A stretch of DNA of 32,767 nucleotides from Chara braunii (taxonomy: Eukaryota; Streptophyta; Charophyceae; Charales; Characeae). The position numbers were made by a program, and so were the translations under genes. The stretch covers positions 2,625,650 through 2,658,416 of the forward strand of contig BFEA01000157.1 in NCBI GenBank assembly GCA_003427395.1. The letters run 5' to 3'. Below the pieces are notes generated by a model. That model saw only the letters and a program-made list of their open reading frames with translations, ran no database searches and was not told where the DNA came from. This document shows, in pieces, positions 19,051 to 29,773 of the stretch; position 1 is the stretch's first letter; every line of letters begins with the position of its first letter.

Positions 19051-20215
19051 TGGGTTTATAGAGGGAAAGTGAAAGTTTTACCTCTCAGTTCCTTGCCTCC
19101 AGAACTCCTCCTTAGTTCCGGCAGAGCTCCCGCAATCGATGGGCCGACTCCCCACAGAGTCTTGCTGCGGTCTTACAGGTTGCAATCCCGCCTGCCGCCT
19201 TCCTCTCTGAACAAGATTAGAATGGGGGTAAGAAAGGTAGAATAAGGGGTTTTAGACTCTCGAGATACAAGAGAGGAACAGACTCAACTCTCAGGAGAGG
19301 GCCTTGTTGCCTTGATGTACCTGAGGGCCCCGCAATGATGGCCAAAATGCACAGCCGCTGGTCAAACTGAAGTCAATCGCCAATGGTTGACTCCCTGACA
19401 ACCTTCCAACTCGCAGCAATAAACCCCCTTGTGTAAGGTCTGACTACCTCCAAACTGTGACACTGCTACCCCAGACCAAATGTCCATTACGCAGCTTGGA
19501 AGAACTGCGATCAAATAGAGCACACCCCTTCGCCATGTGCTCTACTTCAGAATACAAGCAGCAACTTTAGTCAGGGAGTAGAAAATCATGCCGATCATCA
19601 CCAATTCGGGAGTCAGATGCCTTAGCCAAAGTCCTGTAGAACACATCCATGAAACCGTTGTTGCACCCGGTTGTCTGCTTTTCAAAGATAACTATAGTTT
19701 CAACAACACAACCGCAACACATCTTTGAATACACCATTCATTAGTGGCTGCTCAGAGGAAACCTCAGTCGAATAGCCCTCGTCCTGACAAACAACCATAC
19801 TCCATTTCCCATAAGATCAAGAGTGACTCTCAATCTGTCAACTTTACTGGACAGTTCATTCCCCCAACTAGGATTGGCTATGCACCACTACTCCTGCCCT
19901 TGCCACTTAAGTGTCTTCCCAATGCAACTTTCAGCGTCACTGCCCCAAGGTAAGTACCAGCATATTCAGATCATCTGACTAACAACGGCCCTTGCGGCTC
20001 ACACATACTTAAGCCGACTAGCACTCAGACAGACACACAGATCAGTGTGTGCACATGTACGCAAACTTAAAACTCTGCCACGTACCGAAACCCGGCAAGA
20101 ACTCAGAAATTAGTTGTGTGCCTCAGTCTGTGCTTGGTCGGTCATCACAAGTGTCGCAACCCCTCGAAACGGGTATGGTAGAGAGCGATGATGACGTACC
20201 GCACGTCGTACCCGT
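19051..20215. other. No gene recognised
   Basis: Mixed composition, frames no longer than 70 codons, no repeats strong enough to name. CAAGGTAAGTACC at 19947-19959 resembles a 5' splice site, as do CCAGGTAAGC (20606) and CCAGGTAAGT (20994), but no exons can be assigned. Confidence 0.35.
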
Positions 20216-20400
20216 TATCAGGCTGCAAACAATCTATTCACCCGCTCTCCCTCTCTCTGTAGCTGCTGGAGACATGAATGCACGTGGTCAACAGCCCGAC
20301 CAGATCCAATCTTCGTCAGCAAGATAGACCCAACCCGCAAAAACAGCAGGAAACGTGGAGCTGACCACCACGAACTTGACAACGAGCCTTCTAATGGCGG
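20216..20400 (+). pseudogene. Possible fragment of an endonuclease (LINE-type)
   Basis: The frame around 20262 reads VAAGDMNARGQQPDQIQSS, which resembles the GD(F/M)NAR core of exonuclease-endonuclease-phosphatase domains of retroelements. A neighbouring frame continues KIDPTRKNSRKRG, resembling the NSRG segment that usually follows. The match is short, needs a frameshift, and has no other motif around it. Could be chance. Confidence 0.25.
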
Positions 20401-21420
20401 TGAGCACAGTGAGCGGTATCAAACCCCTTTAACAACACCCCAAATCTTCCCCTAGATCACGAGAAGACGCGCTTCCACAATCCTAGCTACTGTTTCAGCT
20501 TCCCGACTAGGTAGGTGGGAGAAATCGCTCATTCAATCATTGCTCCGCTTGATTGCTGCAAACTACGAGTGAAACTGCTCACTGAGATTCGGAGAGGTAC
20601 AACGCCTTCAACCAGGTAAGCCTTTCTTCTCCCTTCCATCATGCGGATGAGGACGGATCTTCCGCTAGAAAGCGAAATATCCGTTGTTATTTGCAAGGTC
20701 GTTCTCCCCTACCTGCACGCAGCCCCTACGTCCCGTTCTGACTATCCCGCCTGATAAGTGTTTCGACCCCCACCTTCTGCTCTTTACATTGCTACTCTTG
20801 TTGCAGTCCCCTGCTCTGATCTTGCTCCAACCTCCTATCTTTGCGTTCAACGCCCAGACCTGCTACTACACGACTGCTAGCAGCCTACGAGCTGGCAGCG
20901 CGTTCCGTTGGTGTCGGCAGCAACAACCGAAGTAGATGAAAGATGTCGACCAAAGAAAAACCCATCTTTCGGTTTACCCGCATCGCCAATCTACCAGGTA
21001 AGTCATGTTCCTTTAATCCCCTTCGTCCGTGCGTTCACGTCACCCCTCCGACTTTCCTCTTCCTCTTACCTCTCCAACGTATCTTATCAGGAAGTCATCC
21101 TAATACATACGCCTACCCAGGCAAAGATCACGAGCTCAGCCTCTCTAGGCTGAAGTCAACAACTGGACAAGGAACAATACGCCAATTTTCAGCCATGTGA
21201 GTGGAGAGATAGAAAGATGCTACCCCCTCGGTGAAATAACACACAACGAAATGAATCTCATATCAAAACACAGCCAAATTCATTTCCCCTCCTATAGTCT
21301 CTTCTCCTTGGCGCAGTCCCCACTGCTTAGACCGCTGAATCCGTCAGTTGAGCCCAAAGTGCGCCTCCACGACACGTTCGCCCTCTCTAGAAAACATCGG
21401 ATTCGGCTTTTATTCTAGCG
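20401..21420. other. No gene recognised
   Basis: C/T-rich plus strand. Several 60-85-codon frames exist in overlapping registers without domains. The 83-codon frame at 20684-20935 has a Leu-rich central run but lacks a credible context for a membrane protein. Confidence 0.35.
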
Positions 21421-22130
21421 AAATCTGTTAGGAAACGGGAACACTCGACCCTTTGCGCCCTGTTTTTCTTCCTTCCACCATAACTCCTCGCATCTCCTCT
21501 CCCAACTAACTCCTCTTCTACTCACTTTCCGTTAATTCTAACTTCAAAATCGCCCCGCCCGAAAACCCCCGACTCCGACCTTTCCCCACCCGATTTCATT
21601 CAGAAACGAGCGGGCTACATACTTTTCTACTTTTCTTTCTCCTAATTCCGCCATATCTTCACGCAACACTTTTCTATACTGTTTCCTTGTACACTAACTC
21701 TCTAACCAAACTAACACTACCATTGCATTCGCCCTATGCCAAACCCCCCAAACAACATCTTCTCCCGCCCGATTCTGTTGAGGAACGGGAAAGATACAAA
21801 CTTCTTACTCCCGTTCTTCTTCTTCCCTGACACTCTCCTCCACTCTTTTTCTCTCATATCTCCTCAACCACTCTGCCTATCACCAAACTGACTTCACAAA
21901 TGGATTCGCCCGAGGCCAAAGTGTTGACAATGAACCTTCATTTGCTCATTTTCATCAAGGAACGGGCGCGGATCACCTTCTTCGTCGCCATGCCCGTTTT
22001 CTTCCCGTCTCTGCTTTCTTCCCCTTCTTCACATGCACCTGACGCAGTTCATCGGCCAGATTCAATCCATTTCTTCTCGTCCTTTCGTTGCTGCCCCCTG
22101 CCTCCGGTCCGTTCCCTCCTTAATCCCATT
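21421..22130 (+). repeat. Degenerate ~176-bp tandem repeat, four units
   Basis: A landmark of the form GATTCNNTTNAGGAACGGG appears at about 21421 (AAATCTGTTAGGAAACGGG), 21593, 21771 and 21945, spacing about 172-179 bp. Each unit then has a T/C-rich stretch (TTTTTCTTCC, TTTCTTTCTCC, TTCTTCTTCC, TTCTTCCCG) and an ATTCGCCC-type block before the next landmark. The array may extend weakly upstream to about 21240. Unit length near 170-180 bp is typical of satellite DNA, but four diverged units are not evidence for a centromere. Confidence 0.55.
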
Positions 22131-23057
22131 CTCCCCTTGCGCTATCATGTGCGCTACAGCGGCGCACGCTAACACAGACCGGAGCACGATGGTCAAGGAA
22201 ATCGGGATCCGGTAAGGAGGATGTGCAGCGGCCCTCCCGCTGCATCAGTCTTGCAGCCTGCCCCGCTGATCGGCGCTGAGGCACACGGTTGGCCGCTACA
22301 AGGAGATGGGCATCGCTCTACTGTAACACCTACAGCACGAGCTTTTCGGTGCAGCGGGTCCCCGAACCTCAGTGAGCGGCCATTGCAGCATTACACCCCC
22401 CGCCCCGGTGCTTTGTCCCACTACGCCCATGGACGGCCCACCATCCTCTGTGTCCCAAGGGCCACGCTCACACTCAAACCTCTCACAGCAGATCATGGGT
22501 GGGCGGACAGTGTCCTGCGGGCGTGCCACGTCCCCGTCAGACCATGTCTTTCGCTTGGACTGGCCACGGGCGCCTATAGCTTAGGTCGAAAGGCAGGGGC
22601 AAAACCCCGGTTCCTCCTCACGGAACAAGAAAAAATAAGTAGTACGTGCCGCGAGTGCGCTTACCCATACGATAATTTTAATTCTCCCCCGCTCTCGCGC
22701 CAACTACGGACGAAGCCGCGAGCCAGCACGATTTGCAAAAAGCACGCCAAATACCCTTGTAAGGGTATTTGGTACGACACCAGTTGGAAATGCGCATTGT
22801 GGTATGAGGTTGTGGGTTCAAAACTCAATTGCAACCTTGCGCATGGACACCGGCAAAGCGTTAGATTGACGCACGGCTGGACATACACTCCCTTGGGCTG
22901 ACGCATGGTACTATTACAGACACTGCCTGCGCACCACCCAAGGGTTGTTCATGGTGTTGTATGTTGGTTCTGGGTTTCACATGGGTTGCGTGGGGGTGTT
23001 GGTCTTGGGTGTTCTAATGATCTCCCTAGTCTTGCATATCACACGTTCGTGCCATTT
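22131..23057. other. Open frame of 226 codons, not recognised
   Basis: A plus-strand frame at 22221-22901 is the longest uninterrupted frame in this part. Its Pro/Arg/Ser-rich composition, lack of any motif and overlapping open frames on both strands argue for chance in GC-rich DNA. It contains the palindrome at 22747-22772. Not called as a gene. Confidence 0.25.
22747..22772. repeat. Perfect 12-bp inverted repeat with 2-base centre
   Basis: CCAAATACCCTT, then GT, then AAGGGTATTTGG. It is a perfect hairpin or a dyad binding site in otherwise unstructured sequence. No terminator role is implied in a eukaryotic context. Confidence 0.75.
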
Positions 23058-23135
23058 CCGCTAGGTGCTCACATGGTAGAGTCATTCGATTACACGTTAG
23101 GTCACGGGTTCGAGCTTCGTTTGGACCTTGGGGGT
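23058..23135 (+). mobile_element. tRNA-derived retroposon head
   Basis: GGTGCTCACATGGTAGAGTC looks like an A box, and GGGTTCGAGCTT at 23106-23117 like a B box, about 41 nt apart as in tRNA genes. An intact cloverleaf is not formed, so a tRNA-derived SINE is more likely than a tRNA gene. The 3' end is not defined; a ~117-bp tandem repeat follows. Confidence 0.45.
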
Positions 23136-23171
23136 CCTTGTCCAGCTTACCCCGTTCTCTCTTCGATATAC

Positions 23172-23370
23172 ACACATGATGTTGCCTATACATCTCGATG
23201 CATTGATTCACAGAGCACACACAACCTTCGGGCATATACATAGCTTGCGAATTATACATAGGCTACGGGCTACATACACAAGTTTCCACACATGGTGCCG
23301 TTTGTACATCTTGATACATAGTTACACGTAGCATACATAGCCTTCAGGTGTACACATAGATTGCGAACTA
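23172..23370 (+). repeat. ~117-bp tandem duplication
   Basis: ACACATGATGTTGCCTATAC with CATCTCGATGCATTGATTCA and ACATAGCTTGCGAATTA is repeated as ACACATGGTGCCGTTTGTAC with CATCTTGATACATAGTTACA and ACATAGATTGCGAACTA, about 117 bp later. Identity is about 75%. Confidence 0.6.
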
Positions 23371-23494
23371 AAACAACTATCAGATTAGGGGGGGTCTAGT
23401 TACTGGGTGGGGTCTAGTATCTGCAGTAGGTACAGGTAAGGGCCGCCGGAGTCCCTACTGATATTCGGATAGAACTGTCTGGTGGCTATATAAG

Positions 23495-23982
23495 GCTTAG
23501 ACCCTAGGGTAAGGGTAGGGGTATAAGTCGCTCAGGCCAGTCCGAGTTCCGCCTGGCCTTGGGTAAGCTAGGAGAAGGACGGTAAGACTGCTTTTTCACC
23601 CTGTATGAACCTAGGGCCCAAAGTCTCTTGGGGCCTGTAGTAGATTGTCTGGGCTTGGCGTCCGAACTTCCCGTTCGACAAGGCTCGTCCGCTTCCGCTT
23701 CCACCAGGGCTGAGCAACCTGTCAGCCCTGGTGCCTATCACTGCTGTTCGGTCCAAGTTACCTGCCCATTGGTAGGGTAATTGCCCTGAGTGCTGGTCAC
23801 ACTGAGGTAGGATAGTGGGATAGGGGGTGTGCTAGGAGTATTGCCATGAGAATGGGACGGGAGGTGGTCTCATATTCCAGGACACCCATGGCCTACTGCT
23901 CCAGGTGATCACTGTGCACTCAGTGACTGGCCTCTACAACACCATGGACTTTAAAAGCAAAAAAAAAAGAAAAAAAAGAAAT
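23495..23982 (+). mobile_element. Dispersed retroposon (family R), copy 2
   Basis: Same landmarks and orientation as 3838-4460: CCCTAGGGTAAGGGTAGGGG, GGCGTCCGAACTTCCCG, GACAAGGCTCG, CCCTGGTGCC, CGGTCCAAGT, GAGGTAGGAT, ATAGGGGGTG, GGTGGTCTCA and CTGGCCTCTACAACA. It ends in an A-rich tail at 23960-23978. It is slightly shorter than copy 1. The two are roughly 70-75% alike by eye, so the family is old. Confidence 0.6.
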
Positions 23983-25675
23983 GACCATGATTCTTCTTCT
24001 CCTTCTTTTTTTTTTTTTTTACACGCTGGTTGTGGTCTTAGGCTTGGACCCCACAACTTTGCGGATGGAAAAGTGCTTTGCCCACGAAAACCGGGCAAAC
24101 AATTTTGAAAAGCTCGGAAAAACGTTTGCGGGGATCCCACAACGAACGGTGTTTTGCCGCAAAGCGAGACCAATTTTTTCCATTATAGGAAAGGCGGAGT
24201 AGGCCAGGCCGGGAAAGGAAAGTGGGGCATTGTCCGTCTGGTTTTCCAAGGACCGGAAGAACAACCGACGCAATGCGGTGAGTGGCATTGAGTGACCCGT
24301 CGTCGACACCGTGCAACAACGTAAAGTACCGGAAATGCGAAGGTGGCCCCCGGAAGAGACATCGGGCCTCTGGTGGGACCCGGGGACGTGTTATGACCGT
24401 TGGGCACACCAACTCCGATGGCGTTTGTGATTTCCTTTTGGTTTTGATTCACCCCCCCCTCCTCTCTCTCCCTCTGGTATGAGATGTTTGAAATCGCTGT
24501 CCCCATTGTGGGGGTGACGTTCGTCCCTTCTTTCATCCCCCCCCCCCTCTGTGGTACGAGATGTCTCGAAAAACGGGCCACAAGCCCGCTTCTTTCTGAC
24601 CCTCCATCCATGGGACCACTACCCTTGCCGACGGTTCTGCCCTGGGTGACAAGGACGCCTACACGACCGTGTTCCAGGAACACATGACAAAGTACTCTCG
24701 AACACACAAACGTCTGGCCGCCGTCCGCGACCTTGAAAACCTTCCAGACGTCCCACCCCCCTGCCCTCCCTACCCTGCACAAAAAAGCGCCCACAATTTC
24801 ACCCGTGGTGCTTTCCCAGGTCGGAAACAATGTGAAAGCAGGAATTCCCAGTTTTCCACGCCGACAATTTCGGGTTGTGGGGTCCCAGAACAGCTGTTTT
24901 GGAAAACGAAAACGGCCTTCCAGGGACTCCACGGAAGGTTGTGGGGTTCCGGTAAAGTTCTGCGACAAAGTTTTTCCAGGCCGCATCGCTGTGGGGTCCA
25001 AGCCTAAGGCCTGGACCCCACAGGAAAAGTGTTGAGAAAGTGACGAGTTTCGGGTTTCCGTGGAGGAGTGTTTGGAAGAATTTGCCTGCGGAATGATGGG
25101 ACCCTGCCGGAGTGGCTGGAAAAGCCAGTTTCCACTAGCTTGGAAAAGCTGGAAACTGGAGATGGACTAGATGGTGGTCGCTGATGTCCGTTCAAAGGGC
25201 CTTGCGCCTGTTTCGGTTGTTCGGTCCTGGCTGGTGTGGCGACAGTGCGGGACAAGTGCGCCTTTGCTGGGCGACAACACGGGTATCCACTGCCTTGTGA
25301 TACCCGTGTCGTCAATGGCCTTTTATTTTTGCTCGCCGCGGGCGGAGAAATGCAGCCGTTGTGAGATGTCGCTCGATGGGGGCAGGGTGGGGGGGACCCG
25401 CTTTTCTCTGTTGAATTGTTTCATCGTCAGGCGTGGGTGGTGTCATCACAGTGCCTGGTGCCACTGCCACGGAGAGTGCTGCCTCCATTGCGCGCTTGTC
25501 TTATGCAGGATGTCATATTTGCCGGAGTGGAGAAGTGGGGGCGAAGAAGTGTGACGACGATGTTGTCGAGGAACGAGCTTGGAGCATCCACTCGCGTCAT
25601 GGATGCGGAATCACAGTTCTCCACAGATGATGACTGGGAGGCAATGCTGACCATCGTCTTTGTCGTCATCCAGTG

Positions 25676-26470
25676 GATGAAGAGGAGGATGCGGCAGCTA
25701 TGGCCGTCCTCTAGGCGACAGCGGTCCTCCCCATCTGTGCGGCACCGACGCCGACTGCACTATTGCTTCTCTCGGGCGCTGTCATGCACAACCCATTGCT
25801 GACGAGCCACACCATACAGTCAATAGGCAATCGGTTGGATGGGAGGAGGAGGCTATGGGTGCTGGGAGGGGTGTGGAAGGATCTGCAGAGGGTGGGGTTG
25901 GATCATGACAGGGTCTTCCAACACTTTTGCAGACTTCCTTGACCGCTGTTCAACGACATCTTGGCCCGCATTGCTCCCCATATCCAATGCCAGACTACGA
26001 ATTGAAGGCAGCCAGTCCCAGCGGGGCAGAAGTTTGCTTGCGCTCTCATCAGGTGGGCGACAGGGGGCTACTACAAGTAGACAGAGCATGGTTTGGGGTT
26101 GCGTCTATGCAGTGCCCTGCGAAGTAACAAGGACGCCGATGCCCTCACCAAAGAGTGTGGGCACACCATATCCTTCCCGACAGGGAGGAGGCTGCAAGAG
26201 ACGATGGATGCATTCGAGCGAAAAGGTTTCCCAGGTTGTGTGGGGGCAATGGACTGCACCCATGTCTACCTTGAGAAGCCTGGGAACGAGAGGTCAAAAT
26301 GCTACTACGACCGCACAGGGCAGTTTTCCATCGTCGTAGAAGTAGTGTGTGACCATGAATGTCACATCTCCAGTCTATACGTTGGATGCCCCGACTCTGT
26401 ACACGATTCTCAAGTCCTGCAGATATGTCCTTTGTATGACATGACGCAGGAGGCTAGGGGAGTTTTCGGT
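25676..26470 (+). pseudogene. PIF/Harbinger transposase (DDE_Tnp_4-like), stop-riddled
   Basis: One continuous frame gives SIGNRLDGRRRLWVLGGVWK, then PLFNDILARIAPHIQ and KFACALIRWATGGYYK. It then gives the catalytic region FPGCVGAMDCTHVYLEKPGN, KCYYDRTGQFSIV and GCPDSVHDSQVLQ. The Asp in MDCTH and the Asp in SVHDS fit the first two catalytic residues of this family. The third acidic residue is missing because the sequence departs after about 26470 into repeats. In-frame stops fall at about 25715, 25940, 26001 and 26070, with no frameshift, so decay is mostly by point mutation. The normal second protein (Myb-like) was not identified. Confidence 0.85.
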
Positions 26471-26627
26471 ACCTCTGTCGAGCGCATCGGTCTCTCAGAG
26501 GGAGAATCTAGACGTTGGCCAACGTACAAGCCATCCCGCGCGGAAAGGAGGCACGGGGATTGGTTGGTGTGCTATAAAAGTGGAGGTAGGCAGAGTGGAA
26601 ACAAAAGTGGGTTCTGGTATGAACCTG

Positions 26628-26841
26628 GGCGGAGTGCCCGGATTATACCGGAGACGTTGAGACGATGCCCATCCTTTTTTTTTTGCCAACAGTGGGGTCT
26701 CAAAACATTTCTTCCAAAGGCTGGGCGGAGTGCCCGGATCATACCGGAGACGTTGAGACGATTCCCATCATAAAGAAGAAAAAAGAAAGTGTTTGCGTTT
26801 GCTGCCAACAGTGGGGTCTCAAAACATTTCTTCCAAAGGCT
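26628..26841 (+). repeat. ~100-bp tandem repeat in the 3' part of the Harbinger element
   Basis: GGGCGGAGTGCCCGGAT, ACCGGAGACGTTGAGACGAT, CCAACAGTGGGGTCTCAAAA and CATTTCTTCCAAAGGCT occur twice in the same order; the second unit has an A/G-rich insertion of about 20 bp. The embedded CAGTGGGGTC resembles the element terminus, so the subterminal region may have been duplicated by aberrant transposition. Confidence 0.7.
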
Positions 26842-27046
26842 GGCGGCCAGCTACCGCCAGCCAGTGGGGTCCAAGCCTTAGACATGGTCCAGTGGCCTAT
26901 TCTCTTGCATTGCATGGCGGCTTCACTGGACCCCCCTCGGCGGTTGAGGGACGCAGGGTTGGCCTCTGACGATGCATGCGACGTCCATGCGACCCGTCCC
27001 ATCACAAAGCTGCCCCCCGCGGGCTGGAAAACCCGCAACAACCCAA

Positions 27047-27228
27047 GAGCCTAGCTCAGTGGGTACACGCATGAACTGTTGGAATACAGACCAGAGTTCG
27101 AATCCAGATGTGGTTCTAGATGAATAAAACCAGATATTTCTGAATTGCCTGAATTGCCTGAATTGCCTGGGGCCGGTCAGCTCAATAATGATATCTCAAG
27201 GCCGTCGGCCTTTGAAAAAAACAAAAAG
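27047..27228 (+). mobile_element. tRNA-derived SINE
   Basis: TAGCTCAGTGGG (27052-27063) is a full A-box match and GAGTTCGAATCC (27094-27105) a full B-box match, 42 nt apart. A short anticodon-like stem CTGT/ACAG is possible, but the D and T stems do not pair, so it is not a functional tRNA. A triplicated TGAATTGCC follows (27140-27168). The unit ends with an A-rich tail at about 27211-27228. Pol III transcription is likely if the promoter is still active; that is inference. Confidence 0.6.
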
Positions 27229-27733
27229 CCCCGCAACAGCCCCTTTGTGTCCATCGGGGGCCGAGTCCCACTAGTGGCTGTTCACGAGCATGGCTCGTCA
27301 GAGCCGTCCGATCTGCGAATCTCATGGCTGTACTTCCGCCACGTCAAAATGTCCTCGAAAATGACTTGAAACCCCATTTACCGGTCGGGCTCGGCTCCGG
27401 TTTTCTGGTGTCTCTTCGCTTATTTCCGGCTCTGGAGAATCGCGCGGGAGTGGCGGGAGGGTTGCCTGCCGGCTGACGTGGCACACCATTACGCAGAGGA
27501 GAACGCTCGATTACGGCAGTGTTATCTTCGGACCGATGGATAAGGCCGTGCTCATACCAGGACTGTTGTGACTGCATGGGGCGGTCAATGTGGTCCCATG
27601 CTTTCATGTTAGTCCTGGTCTGAATACCTGTCAGGAGGAAAGAGGTCGGCCACGTGTCATGACCGCTGCGTCGCATCTTTCCAGCGCAAGTGGGTGACTA
27701 GGACGAGACCAAGGCTTGCGTGAGTACTCTTAG

Positions 27734-27734
<1 letters not shown>
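27229..27734. other. No gene recognised
   Basis: Frames of up to 110 codons without domains. Nothing supported. Confidence 0.35.

Positions 27735-27795
<61 letters not shown>
27735..27795 (+). repeat. (CT)n microsatellite
   Basis: Uninterrupted CT dinucleotides, about 30 units. First of a series of pyrimidine tracts on the plus strand up to 29.8 kb. Confidence 0.95.
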
Positions 27796-27799
<4 letters not shown>

Positions 27800-28131
27800 C
27801 ACCTCTCTCTCAACCGTTTTCCGGTTTACTACCATGTTCCCTCGAACACAACGCCCCTTAACATAAATATCCCGGTCCGGAAAAATAGCTTGTTTACGTT
27901 CGTGATCAGGGCGCTAAGAAGGGTATTACGGTATTATAAAACTTGTCTCTTTACGGAGTATCGCGCCATAATTATGGGATTAGACTTGACCTCAGATGCG
28001 GTCAAATGATCTCGCGATAGTCCTTGTGTGTATACGCCCTGTCGTCTTGGAAAAAAAAAAAAAACACTGCTCTTTGCTTGCTCGCTCGGGGATTGCCCTG
28101 GATGGAGTTTGTCCTTCTGTCTTCAGTTCAT

Positions 28132-28168
28132 ATGATGAGTCGGTGAAACTCAGACGAAAAAGTTTGTC
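28132..28168 (+). ncRNA. Decayed hammerhead-like core, isolated copy
   Basis: ATGATGA (first C replaced by A), GTCGG pairing with CAGAC with one internal mismatch, then GAAA, AA-GTT-TGT and GUC. Two positions (core C3 and helix III C15.2) deviate from a working hammerhead. The repeat continues with TCACAGCCCCCCCCTCGTTT, TTGTCCTCTTCTCCCTC and CTGCCTACGCTTTACC to about 28245, matching the two units at 32 kb. It is the oldest-looking of the three copies. A box C (ATGATGA) of a C/D snoRNA is an alternative, but no D box was found nearby. Confidence 0.4.
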
Positions 28169-28622
28169 ACAGCCCCCCCCTCGTTTGTTGTCCTCTTCTC
28201 CCTCCCTCTCTGCCTACGCTTTACCGGCCAGCTCTGTTTGACGATAAGCGAACCCGCCGCGGCAACGCCGCAGCTGAGGAAGAGGCGAACGGGCGAAGGG
28301 GGAAAGGAGAAGGAAGAGGAGACACGAGGGGGAAACGGAGCGCAAAATACAATGATTATCGTCGAAATTGCAAGCAAGGTCAAAGATTGGCTTCGCCCAA
28401 ATCGTCGAAATCCTTAGAATCATAGGAAATCACGACGGGCGAAATTCGGAAGAAATGCGCATTAGGGGCAGAGGAACATAAACAGCAATGATGTCCATTG
28501 TGCCTGTGCTTTCTCTCTGTTTGTCTCTTATTCTGTGTGTCCGTCTCAGACATGCTCGTGTTTGCGTCTTTGTCTCTCTAGGTCTCAGCCGTGTCTGAAA
28601 TACACACAGATCATAGTCTCCC

Positions 28623-28731
28623 CTCCTCAGTGTGCCTTCTCTCTGGTTTCTCATGCCCCTTTTTTCCCTGCTTCGGCATCCCCTCCTTCCCGTACTTGTT
28701 GCTGGCACGCTGCATTGGCTAAACAACTGTG

Positions 28732-28779
<48 letters not shown>

Positions 28780-28812
28780 GTGCAAGGACCTCTCTCTCTG
28801 TGTCTCTCTCTC

Positions 28813-28843
<31 letters not shown>

Positions 28844-29531
28844 TTCTCTCTGTGTCTCTCTCTGTCTCTCTCTCTTTCTCTCTCTCTCTCTCCGTGCAAG
28901 GTACTGGCCACGTTGCATACTGCCATTTCTGCCGACGTGTTTTGGACATGTCCAAGTCGGTAATCAGCGTGACAAATTTAATTATTCATGATCCTGTCCG
29001 GTTTTATCACAGCGAAGCCCATAGACAAAAAAAAAACAAAAAAAAAACAGCCCGAAAACCGCACAATCATGTCCATCCATCCTCCTCTATTTCCTGGTTG
29101 CCGTGAGAGCATGTGCAAAAAATAAAGAAAATCACAACCCGAACAGGGGCATAATCATCGAGCATCCTCGTGCATTTCCTGGTTGCGGCGCTGACGTGGA
29201 AATGACCAGCAGCTTGTGACTCCTTTCTTCCTTCCTCCTCCATCTACGTTCCGTTTCCTTCCTGATGTCCCTGTTGTCTCCTCCTCCTCCTCCTCCCCCT
29301 CCGTGCTCTCCTTGCCGCACGTGTTGTCACTGCGGGGTGCCGCTGGTTTGTACTAATAGTAATAGCCTTAATGAGGATGCGGGGATCGTCCTGCATTTCG
29401 TGGCTGCGGCGTGTGAGTCCTCTCTCCCCTGCTCTTCCATCTACGTTCTCTTTCCTTTCTCGTGCCCCTTTTGTCTCTCCATCCCCTCCTTGCCGCACAT
29501 GTTGCTGCCACACAGCGTTCGCTAATCAATT

Positions 29532-29596
<65 letters not shown>

Positions 29597-29725
29597 TGTA
29601 TGGTTCCTTTCTCCCTTCCTCCTCCATCTACGTTCTGTTTCCTTTCTCATGCCCCTTTTGTCACCCCCTTCTCCATCCCCTCCTTGCCGCACGTGTTGCT
29701 GCCACACAGCGTTCGCTAATCAATT

Positions 29726-29773
<48 letters not shown>

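Larger units (their letters stand above)
24041..26877 (+). mobile_element. PIF/Harbinger element, probably a tail-to-head composite
   Basis: GGCTTGGACCCCACA (24041-24055) is matched inverted by TGGGGTCCAAGCC ending at 26877, and TTA flanks both ends (24038-24040, 26878-26880), as expected for PIF/Harbinger. Halfway, TGTGGGGTCCAAGCC (24990-25004), TAA, GGCCTGGACCCCACA (25008-25022) form a right end directly abutting a left end. So either two elements, 24041-25004 and 25008-26877, lie tail-to-head sharing one TAA, or one inserted at the terminus of the other. The left unit has a 272-codon minus-strand frame (24183-25001) without recognisable motif; the right unit carries the transposase pseudogene. 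Confidence 0.75.

Noticed and set aside
22221-22901. 226-codon frame as a gene
   Set aside because: Proline/arginine-rich, motif-free, with open frames on the other strand; likely chance in GC-rich DNA.
24183-25001. 272-codon minus-strand frame in the left Harbinger unit as the second transposon protein
   Set aside because: No Myb-like helix or other family motif was seen and composition is poor; kept only as a remark in the element entry.
27047-27120. Functional tRNA gene
   Set aside because: A and B boxes are good, but the D and T stems do not pair; a tRNA-derived SINE explains it better.
28132-28250. C/D box snoRNA, because of ATGATGA
   Set aside because: No CTGA D box with a flanking terminal stem was found, and related copies read CTGATGA with hammerhead pairing.
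28430-28991. Long Ser/Leu-rich and Arg/Glu-rich open frames across the CT tracts
   Set aside because: They are translations of (CT)n and (GA)n runs in several frames and both strands, with no domain.
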